64,000 nucleotides of DNA from Acidobacteriota bacterium (lineage in GTDB: Bacteria > Acidobacteriota > Holophagae > Holophagales > Holophagaceae). Under the pieces are notes generated by a model that was given only the letters and a program-made list of their open reading frames with translations, ran no database searches and was not told the DNA's origin. Location: contig SXYX01000008.1 in the NCBI GenBank assembly GCA_005788175.1, positions 25,125 to 89,124 on the forward strand, written 5' to 3'. The position numbers were made by a program, and so were the translations under genes. Positions 35,799 through 45,761 of this stretch are shown piece by piece (the first letter of the stretch is position 1; each line of letters opens with the position of its first letter).

Positions 35799-36088
35799 TG
35801 GGCTCCTCCAACCGCTTTCACTTCGGCTTTTTTCTCAGGGTGTCCCTTGAAGGTACGCGTCGGAGCAAATTCGCCTAATTTATGGCCGATCATATTGTCG
35901 GTTATGTAGACAGGGATAAATTTATTACCGTTATGAACATTGAATGTCAGGCCAATCATCGATGGAACAATCGTTGATCGACGGGACCATGTTTTGATAA
36001 CTCGCTTATCGTTTTCTGCTTGTGCCGTTTCCGCTTTTTTCAAGAGATGGGCATCAACAAAAGGGCCTTTTTTTAGTGAACGAGGCAT
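35795..36088 (-). CDS. rpsS: 30S ribosomal protein S19
   Basis: 97 residues. Starts [18 protein letters not shown], with [18 protein letters not shown] and [16 protein letters not shown], all S19 signatures. Head protein next to S13. Overlaps rplV. Confidence 0.97.
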   Translation of the reverse strand: MPRSLKKGPFVDAHLLKKAETAQAENDKRVIKTWSRRSTIVPSMIGLTFNVHNGNKFIPVYITDNMIGHKLGEFAPTRTFKGHPEKKAEVKAVGGAQ

Positions 36089-36098
36089 GGTCTAACTC

Positions 36099-36920
36099 CT
36101 AATTGATACGTTTAACAATATATTTGGTTGTGCGGTGATTTTTACGTGTTTTATATCCGCGCGTAGGTTGTCCCCAAGGCGTTACAGGATGACGTCCTCC
36201 AGAAGTTTTACCTTCACCACCTCCGTGCGGATGATCCACGGGATTCATTGCAACTCCACGTACGGTAGGTCTTATTCCCATCCAACGACGGCGCCCTGCT
36301 TTTCCCAAATGTACATTTTCATGTTGCAGATTGCCTACTTTTCCTATGGTAGCCATACAATCGAGATGGATTTTACGAACCTCACCCGACATAAGACGAA
36401 CTTGTGCGTAGGTTTCTTCTTTGCCTAGAACTTGAGCAAAAGAACCTGCTGCGCGACAGATTTGTCCACCCTTGCCAGGTTTTAATTCGATATTATGAAT
36501 TTCTGTACCTTCAGGAATGAATCGAATCGCTAGTGCATTACCGATCAAAATATCTGATTTGGTTCCAGAATGAACGGTTCGTCCTACTTCCAAACCATCC
36601 GGAGCTAAAATATATCGTTTTTCACCATCAGCATAAACCAATAAAGCAATACGAGCAGTACGATTGGGATCGTACTGAATGGAATGGACCTTGGCAGGAA
36701 TATCGAACTTGTTGCGCTTGAAATCAATGATGCGATATTGACGTTTATGACCGCCACCCATATGGCGAGTTGTAATACGACCTGTATTCGATCGACCACC
36801 CGTTCGATTTATTTTGCTCAACAGGGATCGTTCAGGTTTTTGAGTTGTAATTTCTTCAAAGCCCTGCTTGGACATGCCGCGCTGTCCAGGAGTCATGGGT
36901 CTTAGTTGTTTAATGCTCAT
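36099..36920 (-). CDS. rplB: 50S ribosomal protein L2
   Basis: 273 residues, full length. Conserved [21 protein letters not shown] near residue 47 and the C-terminal [28 protein letters not shown] with the His important for peptidyl transfer. Ten nt before rpsS; 55 nt after rplW. Confidence 0.98.
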   Translation of the reverse strand: MSIKQLRPMTPGQRGMSKQGFEEITTQKPERSLLSKINRTGGRSNTGRITTRHMGGGHKRQYRIIDFKRNKFDIPAKVHSIQYDPNRTARIALLVYADGEKRYILAPDGLEVGRTVHSGTKSDILIGNALAIRFIPEGTEIHNIELKPGKGGQICRAAGSFAQVLGKEETYAQVRLMSGEVRKIHLDCMATIGKVGNLQHENVHLGKAGRRRWMGIRPTVRGVAMNPVDHPHGGGEGKTSGGRHPVTPWGQPTRGYKTRKNHRTTKYIVKRIN

Positions 36921-36975
36921 ATGTATGTCCTTGTGCCGGTGGTTCTGGGCGATGCTGGCAAGTTATCCGCCCTGT

Positions 36976-37254
36976 TTAATTGCTTTCAGCTTTAATAGCC
37001 TCGGCAAGTTCAACGTAGGCTTTTTTACGTTTGCCAGAAGTACCGACAAAACGGCCTAGTCGTTTAGTTTGCAAGGGAAGGTTAACCGTACGAATCTTTT
37101 TAACCTTAGCTTGCAGAAGTAGTTCAACTGCTTCTTGGATTTGGTATTTAGTAGCCCAAGCCGCTACTTCGAATACTTGTATATTCTTATCGCGGAGCGC
37201 TTGATTCTTCTCCGTGAGTAGGGGTTTACGAATAACATCAAAAACGGAAGTCAT
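36976..37254 (-). CDS. rplW: 50S ribosomal protein L23
   Basis: 92 residues. Starts with MTSVFDVIRKPLLTEKNQAL and has VKKIRTVNLPLQTKRLGRFVG. Docking site for SRP and trigger factor at the tunnel exit. Overlaps rplD by 4 nt. Confidence 0.96.
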   Translation of the reverse strand: MTSVFDVIRKPLLTEKNQALRDKNIQVFEVAAWATKYQIQEAVELLLQAKVKKIRTVNLPLQTKRLGRFVGTSGKRKKAYVELAEAIKAESN

Positions 37255-37880
37255 GGTTTCACCTTTTCTTGCAAGGCCAATACCGCATCTTTTGAAAATA
37301 CGATTTGGTCGAATTTAATCAATTCATAGACATTTATGCCCAAGGAGTCAACCGTCTGAAATTTTGGATGGTTACCGGCGGCTCGAATTAATTTTTCTTC
37401 GGAGCCGACAAGCAATGCTTTGCCTTTAACGCCGAGGACTTCTAGGGTATTTTGAAGCTGTTGTGTCTTATGGCTCTCTAAATTCCACCCATCGACTACA
37501 AGAATTTTCCCTTCTGATAGTTTTTGAGATAGCGCACTCCGTAAGGCAGCTCGACGAGCTGTCTTAGGAAATGCATAGTCAAATGATCGCGGATGAGGAC
37601 CATGAACCGTGGCTCCACCCTTCCACAGAGGAGAACGAATCGATCCCACACGAGCACGACCGGTACCTTTTTGTTTCCAAAGTTTTCGTCCGGATCCGGA
37701 AACTTCCCATTTGTCTTTGGTCTTAGCCGTACCAGCGCGGCGTTTGGCTAGAAAATGACGGACTGCTTCCCAAATTAGATGTGAATTAATTTCTTTAACT
37801 TGGAATACATCGGAAAGAAGATCAACAGAACCCGAAGGCTTGCCATTTAGAGAGAGAACTGGATGTTGGAAGGAAGTCAT
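37251..37880 (-). CDS. rplD: 50S ribosomal protein L4
   Basis: 209 residues. It has AKTKDKWEVSGSGRKLWKQKGTGRARVGSIRSPLWKGGATVHGP across the tunnel loop and DAVLALQEKV at the end. In E. coli L4 represses the S10 operon. Two nt after rplC. Confidence 0.97.
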   Translation of the reverse strand: MTSFQHPVLSLNGKPSGSVDLLSDVFQVKEINSHLIWEAVRHFLAKRRAGTAKTKDKWEVSGSGRKLWKQKGTGRARVGSIRSPLWKGGATVHGPHPRSFDYAFPKTARRAALRSALSQKLSEGKILVVDGWNLESHKTQQLQNTLEVLGVKGKALLVGSEEKLIRAAGNHPKFQTVDSLGINVYELIKFDQIVFSKDAVLALQEKVKP

Positions 37881-37882
37881 GA

Positions 37883-38527
37883 TTAAGCCTCCTGCCTAAT
37901 AACCACATAGCCACCTTTGGGCCCTGGAATAGCACCCTTGATGAGCAGTAGGTTGTTCTCAGAATCAATTTTAGCAATTTCAAGATTACGAACAGTAACT
38001 TGTTCATGACCCATATGACCGGCCATGCGCATGCCTGGGAATACACGACTTGGATTAGAAGATCCACCGATCGATCCAGGTGCACGATGATGCATGGATC
38101 CGTGCGTTGCACGGCCTCCAGCGAAATGATGACGTTTCACCACGCCGCCAAAACCTTTTCCCTTACTCACTCCAGTGACATGCACTAAAGCTTTTTCCTG
38201 AAAAGAAGTGACCAATACCTGATCACCCGGTTTGGCCTCATCTGTTTTTTCGACTTTAAGTTCTCGCAGTACACGAACCGCTTGAACTCCTTTGGATTCA
38301 GCATGCATCCGCTCGGCGCGTGAAATGCGGGAAGATTTACCCTCGCCCTTTACACCTGCGGGATCAACATAGCCAATCTGAATGGCTTCATAGCCATCTT
38401 TATCGGAGGTTTTACGTTGAACGACGATACATGGTCCAGCTTGGATTACTGTGACTGGAACAATCTGTCCCGTCTCATTGAATATTTGAGTCATGCCTAG
38501 TTTTTTGCCGATAATACCGGGTTTCAT
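37883..38527 (-). CDS. rplC: 50S ribosomal protein L3
   Basis: 214 residues. Starts MKPGIIGKKLGMTQIFNETG and has the loop KGKGFGGVVKRHHFAGGRATHGSMHHRAPGSIG reaching the peptidyl transferase centre. Early assembly protein. Twelve nt after rpsJ. Confidence 0.98.
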   Translation of the reverse strand: MKPGIIGKKLGMTQIFNETGQIVPVTVIQAGPCIVVQRKTSDKDGYEAIQIGYVDPAGVKGEGKSSRISRAERMHAESKGVQAVRVLRELKVEKTDEAKPGDQVLVTSFQEKALVHVTGVSKGKGFGGVVKRHHFAGGRATHGSMHHRAPGSIGGSSNPSRVFPGMRMAGHMGHEQVTVRNLEIAKIDSENNLLLIKGAIPGPKGGYVVIRQEA

Positions 38528-38539
38528 TGTTCTCGCTCC

Positions 38540-38866
38540 TTACCGATTACCTTCACGACTGAAGACCTTGATTTCAACTTCGACGCCAGCAGGCAAGTCG
38601 AGTCTCATGAGGGTGTCCACCGTGTTTTGATTGGGTTGGAGAATGTCGAGTAAGCGTTTATGAGTACGAATTTCAAATTGATCACGTGACTTTTTATCTA
38701 CGTGAGGAGACCTGAGAACAGTGTATTTGTTGATGCGCGTTGGCAAAGGAATAGGGCCTGCTACAAGCGCACCAGTGCGCTTAGCGGTTTCTACAATTTC
38801 TCTAGCGCTTTGATCAAGTAAACGATGATCAAAAGCGCGCAAACGGATGCGGATGTTATCCTTCAT
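38540..38866 (-). CDS. rpsJ: 30S ribosomal protein S10
   Basis: 108 residues. [29 protein letters not shown] and [24 protein letters not shown] are S10 marks. Also the NusE antitermination partner. First gene of the S10 block; preceded by a hairpin-containing leader and separated from fusA by a terminator. Confidence 0.97.
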   Translation of the reverse strand: MKDNIRIRLRAFDHRLLDQSAREIVETAKRTGALVAGPIPLPTRINKYTVLRSPHVDKKSRDQFEIRTHKRLLDILQPNQNTVDTLMRLDLPAGVEVEIKVFSREGNR

Positions 38867-38879
38867 GTTCTCTCCATTG

Positions 38880-38921
38880 GGACGGACAAACCGTCCTTAG
38901 ATGAGGGGCGCTTAACCGCCC
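38880..38921 (-). promoter_or_regulatory. Small hairpins in the rpsJ leader
   Basis: Two short inverted repeats lie upstream of rpsJ: GGACGG/CCGTCC (38880-38885 and 38891-38896) ending 14 nt before the ATG, and GGGCG/CGCCC (38906-38910 and 38917-38921). They could form a leader for autoregulation of the S10 block. No convincing -35/-10 pair was found in 38867-38979. Confidence 0.35.
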
Positions 38922-38979
38922 ACAGTGGGTGACCCTAAGAAACCAATAGTTAGCAAAAGGTCGAGCCCATTAGATTAAC

Positions 38980-39009
38980 AAAAAACCCAGTTTCATCAAG
39001 GGGTTTTTT
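38980..39009 (-). terminator. Rho-independent terminator after fusA
   Basis: AAAAAACCC (38980-38988) pairs with GGGTTTTTT (39001-39009); on the minus strand the stem ends in a T-run. It lies 85 nt after the fusA stop and separates the rpsL-rpsG-fusA unit from the S10 block, where tuf is often found. Confidence 0.8.
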
Positions 39010-39093
39010 CAATTAACCCCCGAATATCCAAGGGTTTAGAGGTTTCATGCCCCTAGTTCTCCCGATAAAAGGAGAAAAATGTGGGGTAAATGA

Positions 39094-41202
39094 CTATTTA
39101 GTTCCCTTTTGTTTAGCGATGACTTCTTCCGCGACACTCTTGGACGCTTCTGCATAATGTGAGAATTCCATCGTGTAGGTCCCTCGACCCTGAGTCATAG
39201 AACGCAATGTAGTGGAATAGGCAAACATTTCAGCCAAAGGAACCTTGGAGGTAATAATTTTAGAGCCAGCTCTATCTTCCATATTTTCAATTTGACCGCG
39301 GCGACTGTTTAAATTTCCAATGACATCCCCCATGTAATCCTCGGGGACTTCGACTTCGACAGCCATAATAGGTTCCAAGAGAACTGGGGACGCCTTTTCG
39401 CATCCTGCTTTAAATCCCATCGAGCCCGCAATTTTAAATGCCATTTCACTACTGTCCACGTCGTGATAACTTCCATCGTAAAGCGTGATTTTGATATCGA
39501 CCACAGGGAATCCTGCAAGGACACCACTTTCACAGGCCTCACGAATACCTTGATCGGTGGGCTTGATATATTCCTTTGGAACCACGCCCCCTTTAATTTC
39601 ATTAATAAACTCGTAGCCCTTTCCGGATTCATTGGGCTCAATAATGAGGCGAACATGCCCATATTGTCCACGACCACCAGACTGTCGGACAAATTTCCCT
39701 TCAGATTCCACACGCTTGCGAATGGTTTCACGATAAGCCACCTGAGGCTTACCGACATTTGCGTCAACCTTAAATTCACGCATCATGCGATCAACGATGA
39801 TTTCTAAATGAAGTTCACCCATGCCGGCAATAATCGTCTGACCTGTTTCAGGGTCTGATTTCACCTTAAACGTGGGGTCTTCTTGGGCCAGACGCGACAA
39901 AGCTACGCCCATTTTTTCTTGATCTGCTTTTGTCTTCGGCTCAATAGCAACCTGAATAACAGGATCGGGGAAATTCATCGATTCTAAAATTACAGGGCTG
40001 TTCTCATCACAGATAGTATCCCCTGTCAGCATATCTTTCAGGCCTACCACAGCTCCGATATCACCCGTACGAACCTCTTGAATATCTTCACGTTTGTTCG
40101 CATGCATTTGTAGTAATCGACCAATACGTTCATTGCGTCGTTTGTTGGGATTATAGACGCTAGAGCCTGATCCTAAAACTCCGCTATAGACCCTGATGAA
40201 AGACAAACTTCCTACAAAAGGATCTACGGCAATTTTGAAGACAAGCGCACTGAAGGGCGCGTTGTCATCAGCCGTTCGTTCCTGAGCCTCACCTTCTTCA
40301 TTAACGCCTTTGATGGCAGGTACGTCGAGAGGCGAAGGCATGTAGTTGACTACCGCATCAAGCATAGGTTGAATACCCTTATTTTTGAAGGCTGAACCAC
40401 AGGTCATGGGTGTAAATGCTAATGTGACGCATCCTTTGCGAATACCCTCACGGATTTCATTTTCAGTGAGATCTTGACCACCGAGATATTTTTCCATCAA
40501 ATCATCGGATGTTTCAGCTACCATTTCGATCATTTTGGAACGCCACTCTTTAGCTTCTTCCATAAGATCAGCAGGGATATCGCCGTAAATGACTTTGAAG
40601 CCCTTATCACCTTCATCGAAGGTGAGCGCTTTCATCAGAACAAGATCAATGACGCCCTTGAAAGTATCGGAGGCACCTATGGGAATTTGTATGGGACAAG
40701 GCTTTGCTTTCAAGCGTGTCTTCATCATTTCAACGCAACGATTGAAGTCAGCTCCAATGCGATCCATTTTATTGACGAAAGCAATTCGAGGCACACCGTA
40801 TTTATTGGCCTGGCGCCAAACTGTTTCGGATTGAGGTTGAACCCCGCCTACGGCACAGAGAACAAATACGGCACCGTCAAGAACACGAAGACTTCGCTCA
40901 ACTTCAGCCGTGAAATCAACGTGACCGGGGGTATCGATAATATTGATGCGGTGCTCGATTCCCGTTACGGCTCCCGTTTGCGGAGTCCATGAAGCAGTGA
41001 TGGCAGCAGATGTGATCGTGATGCCACGTTCTTGCTCTTGCACCATCCAATCGGTGGTTGCAGATCCATCATGGACTTCACCAATTTTATGGATCTTACC
41101 TGTGTAATACAAAATACGCTCCGTCGTGGTCGTTTTACCGGCGTCGATGTGAGCCATAATTCCAATATTTCGATAGCGTTCGAGCGGTGCAGTTCGGGCC
41201 AA
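39094..41202 (-). CDS. fusA: Elongation factor G
   Basis: 702 residues, complete. GTPase motifs [19 protein letters not shown] (G1), RGITI (G2), DTPGHVDFT (G3), NKMDR (G4) and GSAF (G5); domains II-V follow with GMGELHLEI and the tip sequence SRRGQIENM near the C-terminus. Catalyses translocation. Follows rpsG with 33 nt between. Confidence 0.98.
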   Translation of the reverse strand: MARTAPLERYRNIGIMAHIDAGKTTTTERILYYTGKIHKIGEVHDGSATTDWMVQEQERGITITSAAITASWTPQTGAVTGIEHRINIIDTPGHVDFTAEVERSLRVLDGAVFVLCAVGGVQPQSETVWRQANKYGVPRIAFVNKMDRIGADFNRCVEMMKTRLKAKPCPIQIPIGASDTFKGVIDLVLMKALTFDEGDKGFKVIYGDIPADLMEEAKEWRSKMIEMVAETSDDLMEKYLGGQDLTENEIREGIRKGCVTLAFTPMTCGSAFKNKGIQPMLDAVVNYMPSPLDVPAIKGVNEEGEAQERTADDNAPFSALVFKIAVDPFVGSLSFIRVYSGVLGSGSSVYNPNKRRNERIGRLLQMHANKREDIQEVRTGDIGAVVGLKDMLTGDTICDENSPVILESMNFPDPVIQVAIEPKTKADQEKMGVALSRLAQEDPTFKVKSDPETGQTIIAGMGELHLEIIVDRMMREFKVDANVGKPQVAYRETIRKRVESEGKFVRQSGGRGQYGHVRLIIEPNESGKGYEFINEIKGGVVPKEYIKPTDQGIREACESGVLAGFPVVDIKITLYDGSYHDVDSSEMAFKIAGSMGFKAGCEKASPVLLEPIMAVEVEVPEDYMGDVIGNLNSRRGQIENMEDRAGSKIITSKVPLAEMFAYSTTLRSMTQGRGTYTMEFSHYAEASKSVAEEVIAKQKGTK

Positions 41203-41235
41203 GTGAAACTCCTTAAACCATAGAAAAGAAAATAA

Positions 41236-41706
41236 TTACCAACGGAAGTGAGCGAAGGCTTTATTAGCTTCAGCCATCTTATGCACGTCGTCTTTTTTCT
41301 TAACTGAAGCTCCACGAGCATTTAATGCATCTAAGATTTCGGCAGCTAATTTATCCTTCATGGTACGTTCACCCCGTCCAGCTGAGTAAGTTTTTAACCA
41401 ACGCATAGCTAAGGACTGGCGACGACTCTGAGGAACTTCCACTGGAACTTGATAGGTCGCACCTCCCACGCGCCGACTTTTGACTTCGACACTAGGTTTG
41501 ATGTTATTGAGTGCTGTTTGAAATGCGTCTAAAGGCTCTTTGCCTGATTTCTTGCCAACAATTTCTAGGGCGCCATAAAGAATATTTTCGGCAACCTGTT
41601 TTTTACCCCGTTCCATTAGGATGTTCACAAACTTGCTGACCACTAAAGATTGATAAATGGGATCCGGAAGAATCTCTCTTTTAGGAGGTGACGAACGACG
41701 GGCCAT
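41236..41706 (-). CDS. rpsG: 30S ribosomal protein S7
   Basis: 156 residues. Starts [21 protein letters not shown]; has [24 protein letters not shown] and [15 protein letters not shown] at the end, the S7 end that contacts E-site. In E. coli it regulates the str operon. 14 nt after rpsL. Confidence 0.97.
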   Translation of the reverse strand: MARRSSPPKREILPDPIYQSLVVSKFVNILMERGKKQVAENILYGALEIVGKKSGKEPLDAFQTALNNIKPSVEVKSRRVGGATYQVPVEVPQSRRQSLAMRWLKTYSAGRGERTMKDKLAAEILDALNARGASVKKKDDVHKMAEANKAFAHFRW

Positions 41707-41720
41707 AAAATTGTACTCCC

Positions 41721-42113
41721 TTAACTCTTGGAGGCCGCGCCCGCTTTGGGACGCTTGGTGCCATATTTGGAACGAGATTGATTTCTATTTTCAACTCCAG
41801 TGGTGTCCAAACTTCCACGGACGATGTGGTAGCGCACACCCGGAAGATCTTTAACTCGACCTCCACGAATGAGCACGATGCTATGTTCTTGCAGATTGTG
41901 TCCTACACCGGGAATGTAGGTTGTGCACTCAACGCCGTTGGTGAGGCGAACGCGAGCAACCTTGCGCAAAGCTGAATTCGGTTTTTTGGGGGTAGTAGTA
42001 AACACACGAGTACAGACTCCCCGTTTTTGAGGACAAGCGTCCAATGCGGGGCTCTTGGTCTTAGACTGGTATGATTTTCGCCCTTGGCGAATGAGCTGAC
42101 TGATGGTGGGCAA
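41721..42113 (-). CDS. rpsL: 30S ribosomal protein S12
   Basis: 130 residues. [12 protein letters not shown] at the N-terminus, [17 protein letters not shown] and [17 protein letters not shown]: the two lysines (in PKKPNS and VKDLPG) where streptomycin-resistance mutations occur in other species are both present as Lys. The start codon is TTG at 42113; the ribosome site AAGGAGG is strong and 5 nt upstream, and no in-frame ATG fits. First gene of the str unit. Confidence 0.97.
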   Translation of the reverse strand: MPTISQLIRQGRKSYQSKTKSPALDACPQKRGVCTRVFTTTPKKPNSALRKVARVRLTNGVECTTYIPGVGHNLQEHSIVLIRGGRVKDLPGVRYHIVRGSLDTTGVENRNQSRSKYGTKRPKAGAASKS

Positions 42114-42215
42114 ACCATCCTCCTTACAAATAGGTTATAAAACCAAGTGGTCTCGATCATGTGAGACATTGGACTTGAAAACCACGTCTTCCTATGAGGG
42201 AAGCATGAACCTACT

Positions 42216-42243
42216 AGTTTATCGTTCTGGGGGTATTCGTCAA
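42216..42243 (-). promoter_or_regulatory. Promoter of the rpsL-rpsG-fusA unit
   Basis: On the minus strand TTGACG (42238-42243) and TAAACT (42216-42221) are 16 bp apart, a good sigma70 pair. Transcription would begin near 42209. Confidence 0.65.
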
Positions 42244-42350
42244 GGCAAAACCCCATCAAATCAGTATATTTTCTAGATTCTGAGGGGTCTTGGAACCTTT
42301 TATTTCAGATCTATTCCCTTGAGTTTGGCACTCTGAGGATGTAATTTAAG

Positions 42351-42378
42351 AGTATATTTTCAAGAAAAGAGGCTCCAA
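42351..42378 (-). promoter_or_regulatory. Possible distal promoter for rpsL
   Basis: On the minus strand TTGGAG (42373-42378) and TATACT (42351-42356) are 16 bp apart. Weaker -35 than the nearer promoter; it overlaps the start of the small plus-strand frame. Confidence 0.35.
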
Positions 42379-42426
42379 ATGACACAGCCCATTTGCCCAT
42401 TATGCGGAAGCGATTGTTGCGCATAA
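42379..42426 (+). CDS. Possible 15-codon Cys-rich peptide
   Basis: MTQPICPLCGSDCCA, with a GAGG site 6 nt before the ATG. Four cysteines in 15 residues (C-x2-C-x3-CC) look like a metal-binding knuckle. Very short, no homologue known to me, and it overlaps a possible minus-strand promoter, so it may be chance. Confidence 0.25.
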   Translation: MTQPICPLCGSDCCA

Positions 42427-42446
42427 TCTCCTAAAAATTATTTTAC

Positions 42447-42758
42447 TCAAGATTCTTTATTGGTTGAAGCCTCAGTTGGTAAAACAGGACTTTGAGTTAC
42501 CTTATTCTCGTTGGTAGTCGATGGAGATGGAGTGGTAACACCATCATTATTGGCCGGAGCTTTATTTTTCTCTTCCCGCGAATACCCGCTAGCATACCAA
42601 GACGTACCCGATAGTGTAAATGAGGTAAGACTTGTTAAGCGTTGGAGACCCATCTTACTTCGACAGGCTTCACAATCCTTTTCTTTGGAAGCTGTCGTAG
42701 GCTCTAATTTTTCTACCTTAATACCGCAATGTCTGCATTGATATTCATAGAGAGGCAT
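42447..42758 (-). CDS. FmdB-type zinc-ribbon protein
   Basis: 103 residues. Residues 1-45 are a CxxC zinc ribbon of the FmdB/putative regulatory protein family: MPLYEYQCRHCG and CEACRSKMGL. The remaining half is a Ser/Thr/Asn/Pro-rich, probably disordered tail (ending STNKES). Function of the family is unclear (regulatory in methylotroph amidase operon). Divergent from rfaE2 with 63 bp between. Confidence 0.75.
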   Translation of the reverse strand: MPLYEYQCRHCGIKVEKLEPTTASKEKDCEACRSKMGLQRLTSLTSFTLSGTSWYASGYSREEKNKAPANNDGVTTPSPSTTNENKVTQSPVLPTEASTNKES

Positions 42759-42821
42759 AGCGTATGACCTATGTTTGATTTTTCAGTATAGTTTGTATCG
42801 AAGCCATGTTCATAATGGATC

Positions 42822-43307
42822 ATGGCGATCTTCAAAAATGCGATCGAATTCTTCAGCCAAACTCCCGAATGGGAAGCGACATCGCGTACGCGTGTCCTAG
42901 GATTCACGAATGGATGTTTTGATCTACTCCACGCCGGGCATGTAGATTATCTTCATCAAGCTAAACGGGAATGTGATTTTCTTATCGTTGGACTCAATAC
43001 TGATGCTTCCGTTAGGATTCTCAAAGGACCTAGTCGGCCTGTACAAAACGAACACTCGCGCGGAAAAATTCTTGAAGCACTTCGGTGTGTCGATGCAGTT
43101 ATCTTTTTTGGTGAAAATAGTCCTGTAGATTTAATTAAACATCTTCAACCAGATCGTCTTTTCAAAGGCAGTGATTATCAAACTCATGAAGTTATCGGAA
43201 AAGACACAGTAGAAGCCCGTGGGGGGCGTGTGATTCTCCTTCCGTTTAGCGAAGGTCAAAGCACCACGGCTATTGTGGAACGGATCCAAAACCAAAAGGG
43301 GATTTAA
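42822..43307 (+). CDS. rfaE2: D-glycero-beta-D-manno-heptose 1-phosphate adenylyltransferase
   Basis: 161 residues, matching the C-terminal (adenylyltransferase) half of HldE as a separate protein. GFTNGCFDLLHAGHVDYL has the nucleotidyltransferase HxGH, and STTAIVERI near the end is the second ATP-binding motif. Activates heptose for LPS inner core, so the cell should have an LPS-bearing outer membrane. The kinase half is not in this window. Convergent with the glutamine synthetase gene, overlapping by 4 nt. Confidence 0.88.
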   Translation: MAIFKNAIEFFSQTPEWEATSRTRVLGFTNGCFDLLHAGHVDYLHQAKRECDFLIVGLNTDASVRILKGPSRPVQNEHSRGKILEALRCVDAVIFFGENSPVDLIKHLQPDRLFKGSDYQTHEVIGKDTVEARGGRVILLPFSEGQSTTAIVERIQNQKGI

Positions 43308-45469
43308 ACTAGCGGCGCTAAAAGTTCTCGGTATTTAGGGATAGGCCAATACGCTGCACTAGTTAGTTCTTCAAGTTCGTCGAGCGTCTGACGCAATTTG
43401 TCCATCGCGGGTCTTACGGAGTGACCAAAGATTTTTGAACGTGCGTACATATCCGACACACTCTCTGCATCATTTAGGAGTTTTTTTAATTCCGTGAGTT
43501 CACCTTGTGCTTGATCCAAAAGAGCCGCCTGTTGATCGATAGATTTATGGATAAGGGGAAGCGTAGATCGGAAATTTGAATGGGACCGAAGAGAGCCAGA
43601 CTTGTCTCCGATATCGCTAAGAATACTTGGGATCAAGAGTGTTTCTGTCATTTCTTTTAAGACTTGTGCTTCGATATTAAGAGCTTTTTGATATTGCTCA
43701 TGTCGAATATGAAGTCGTGCTTCAAGTTCTTGAAAGGTAAATATACCACCCTCAAGCAGTAGGGATTGTGCAACAGGTTCTTCCCAGATCTTGAGTGCAG
43801 CTACAGTATCTGAAGCTACGGGGAGGCCTCTTCGTTCAGCCTCTTGTTTCCATTCATCTGAATACCCATTTCCCTCAAATCGGATCGACTTAGTCTCGCC
43901 GAGTGTTTTTCTAAGTATTTTCACTATTGAGACTAGTGCATCCGCAGTTGTAACTTGATCTTGCTTGACTTGTTGGTTGAGTTCTCGAAGCGACTCTGCA
44001 ACTGCCGTATTGATGATCATCAAGGGAAATGCGATAGATTGAGAGGAGCCGACCGCTCTAAATTCAAACCGATTTCCAGTGAATGCGAAGGGTGATGTTC
44101 TATTTCGATCCGTAGCGTCTTTTTCGAGATTAGGTAGATTGGGAATTCCAAAATTAAGAATGCCCTTACCCGCTGTTCCTTTACTTTCTCCTCGTTCAAA
44201 AACATCAAGTACTTGGCTCAACTGCATGCCTAAGAAAATAGACATGATGGCTGGTGGAGCTTCGTTGGCGCCTAGTCGATGATCATTCGCAGCAGAAGCA
44301 ATAGTGGCTCGAATAAGCCCGCCATGACGGTGAATAGCTTTAATTGTGGCAGTTAGGAAATATATAAATTGTAGATTTTGTTCAGGGGTTTTACCGGGAT
44401 CTAAAAGATTATGGCCTTGATCTGTGGCGAGTGACCAATTGCAATGCTTTCCACTTCCATTGATACCCGCAAAGGGTTTTTCGTGAAGTAAGATACCTAA
44501 ACCGTGGCGTTCGCCAATGGATTTCATAAGTTCCATCAGTAACTGGTTATGGTCTGAAGCCAAGTTAGCTTGCTCGAAGATCGGGGCAAGTTCAAATTGA
44601 TTAGGGGCTACTTCGTTGTGTCGGGTTTTAACAGGTATACCCAACTTAAGAGCCTCCAGCTCTAGTTCCTGCATGAATCCTAAAACACGATCTTTGATTG
44701 AGCCGAAGTAATGATCTTCTAGTTCTTGGCCTTTGGGAGGACGAGCGCCTTGGAGCGTACGATTTGCCAACATAAGATCGGGTCGCTGCTGCATTAAATC
44801 GAGATCGACAGCAAAATATTCTTGTTCGGCACCACATACGGATACAACACGTTGGGTTTGTTGTTCAAAGAATTTTAGAGCTGCGACAGATTCTTTAGAT
44901 AAATATTCCATTGAACGCAATAAGGGTACTTTATGATCGAGAGCTTCTCCGTGATAGCCTACGAAAGCAGTCGGAATGCAAAGCGTCTTCCCCGAGGGTC
45001 CTCCCATAATAAACACAGGGCTAGATGGATCCCAGGCGGTATAACCTCGTGCCTCAAAGGTAGCCCTCAGGCCTCCACTAGGAAACGAACTAGCATCAGG
45101 TTCACCCTGAATTAATTGGGAGCCACTGAGCATTTCTATGACTGAACCAGGATTATTTTTGTCCCAAAAAATAAATGCATCATGCTTTTCTGCTGTGACT
45201 CCTGTCATAGGAAGAAACCAATGTGTAAAATGGGTTGCGCCCTGCTCCATCGCCCAATCTTTAATCGCAGAGGCAATTTCTTGTGCCATCTCAGGTGTAA
45301 GAGATCCACCTCCAGCTGACATGGATTTCAATGCGATATAGGTTGAATGTGACAAGCGTTCTTTAGCGACATTATCGTTAAAAGTATTACAGCCAAAGTA
45401 GCTACTAATGGGCTGCTCATCAAGACGCAAAATATTGTCACCGAAACCTTCGATACCTTGATTACTCAT
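43304..45469 (-). CDS. glnN: Glutamine synthetase type III
   Basis: 721 residues, the large GSIII family (about 700-730). Motifs include THFTHWFLPMTG near residue 80, ATFEARGYTAWDPSSP, KTRHNEVAPNQFELAPIFEQAN and the FAGINGSGKHCNWSL region for ammonia/ATP binding. ATP-dependent glutamate amidation. Start ATG at 45469 with AAGGATG upstream; an 11-codon-longer frame lacks a ribosome site. GSIII is common in Bacteroidetes, cyanobacteria and some other phyla. Confidence 0.92.
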   Translation of the reverse strand: MSNQGIEGFGDNILRLDEQPISSYFGCNTFNDNVAKERLSHSTYIALKSMSAGGGSLTPEMAQEIASAIKDWAMEQGATHFTHWFLPMTGVTAEKHDAFIFWDKNNPGSVIEMLSGSQLIQGEPDASSFPSGGLRATFEARGYTAWDPSSPVFIMGGPSGKTLCIPTAFVGYHGEALDHKVPLLRSMEYLSKESVAALKFFEQQTQRVVSVCGAEQEYFAVDLDLMQQRPDLMLANRTLQGARPPKGQELEDHYFGSIKDRVLGFMQELELEALKLGIPVKTRHNEVAPNQFELAPIFEQANLASDHNQLLMELMKSIGERHGLGILLHEKPFAGINGSGKHCNWSLATDQGHNLLDPGKTPEQNLQFIYFLTATIKAIHRHGGLIRATIASAANDHRLGANEAPPAIMSIFLGMQLSQVLDVFERGESKGTAGKGILNFGIPNLPNLEKDATDRNRTSPFAFTGNRFEFRAVGSSQSIAFPLMIINTAVAESLRELNQQVKQDQVTTADALVSIVKILRKTLGETKSIRFEGNGYSDEWKQEAERRGLPVASDTVAALKIWEEPVAQSLLLEGGIFTFQELEARLHIRHEQYQKALNIEAQVLKEMTETLLIPSILSDIGDKSGSLRSHSNFRSTLPLIHKSIDQQAALLDQAQGELTELKKLLNDAESVSDMYARSKIFGHSVRPAMDKLRQTLDELEELTSAAYWPIPKYRELLAPLV

Positions 45470-45535
45470 TTCGCATCCTTTCTTGAATCTCAATAAGTGC
45501 ATCTATACTTAATAAAAAGGATACGAGCACAGTAC

Positions 45536-45760
45536 ATGAGCGATCGATTAAATACTCAATCTTATTTTACTCGTCTTCCAAGGTCTCGGGTAGATAAAAT
45601 GGCTACACAACGCCTGAAAAGAGTAATTCAAGATCAAGAACAAGAGAGCCGAGCGGGTGCTCTATTTATTGAGCGAGTGGCTTTTGCTCAATGCTTCTTA
45701 AAATCTAATATTAAGGAGAGGATTCAAGATTTTTTCAAAAGAAAATCTCAGAAATACTGA
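45536..45760 (+). CDS. Small basic protein (74 aa), unknown
   Basis: 74 residues, rich in Arg/Lys/Gln/Glu, helical, starting MSDRLNTQSYFTRLPRSRVDK. No family recognised. A possible promoter TTGAAT / TATACT (45483-45509, 15 bp spacing) precedes it; the ribosome site is weak. It is divergent from the glutamine synthetase gene and abuts the thioesterase gene stop-to-stop. A longer frame opens at 45497 with an extra 13 codons. Confidence 0.5.
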   Translation: MSDRLNTQSYFTRLPRSRVDKMATQRLKRVIQDQEQESRAGALFIERVAFAQCFLKSNIKERIQDFFKRKSQKY

Positions 45761-45761
45761 G

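Larger units (their letters stand above)
42114..42446. other. 333-bp intergenic region between rpsL and the FmdB gene
   Basis: It holds two minus-strand promoter candidates for the str unit (42216-42243 and 42351-42378) and a possible 15-codon Cys-rich frame on the plus strand (42379-42426). Aside from these I see no gene, tRNA or terminator. The 5' leader of rpsL from the nearer promoter would be about 95 nt. Confidence 0.6.

Noticed and set aside
39309..39779. Long (156-codon) second reading frame inside fusA on the same strand
   Set aside because: Out-of-frame shadow of the conserved fusA coding sequence; no family features.
42311..42424. 37-codon frame on the minus strand with AGGAG before its ATG
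   Set aside because: Ribosome site is only 3 nt from the ATG, the peptide has no recognisable character and lies over promoter candidates.
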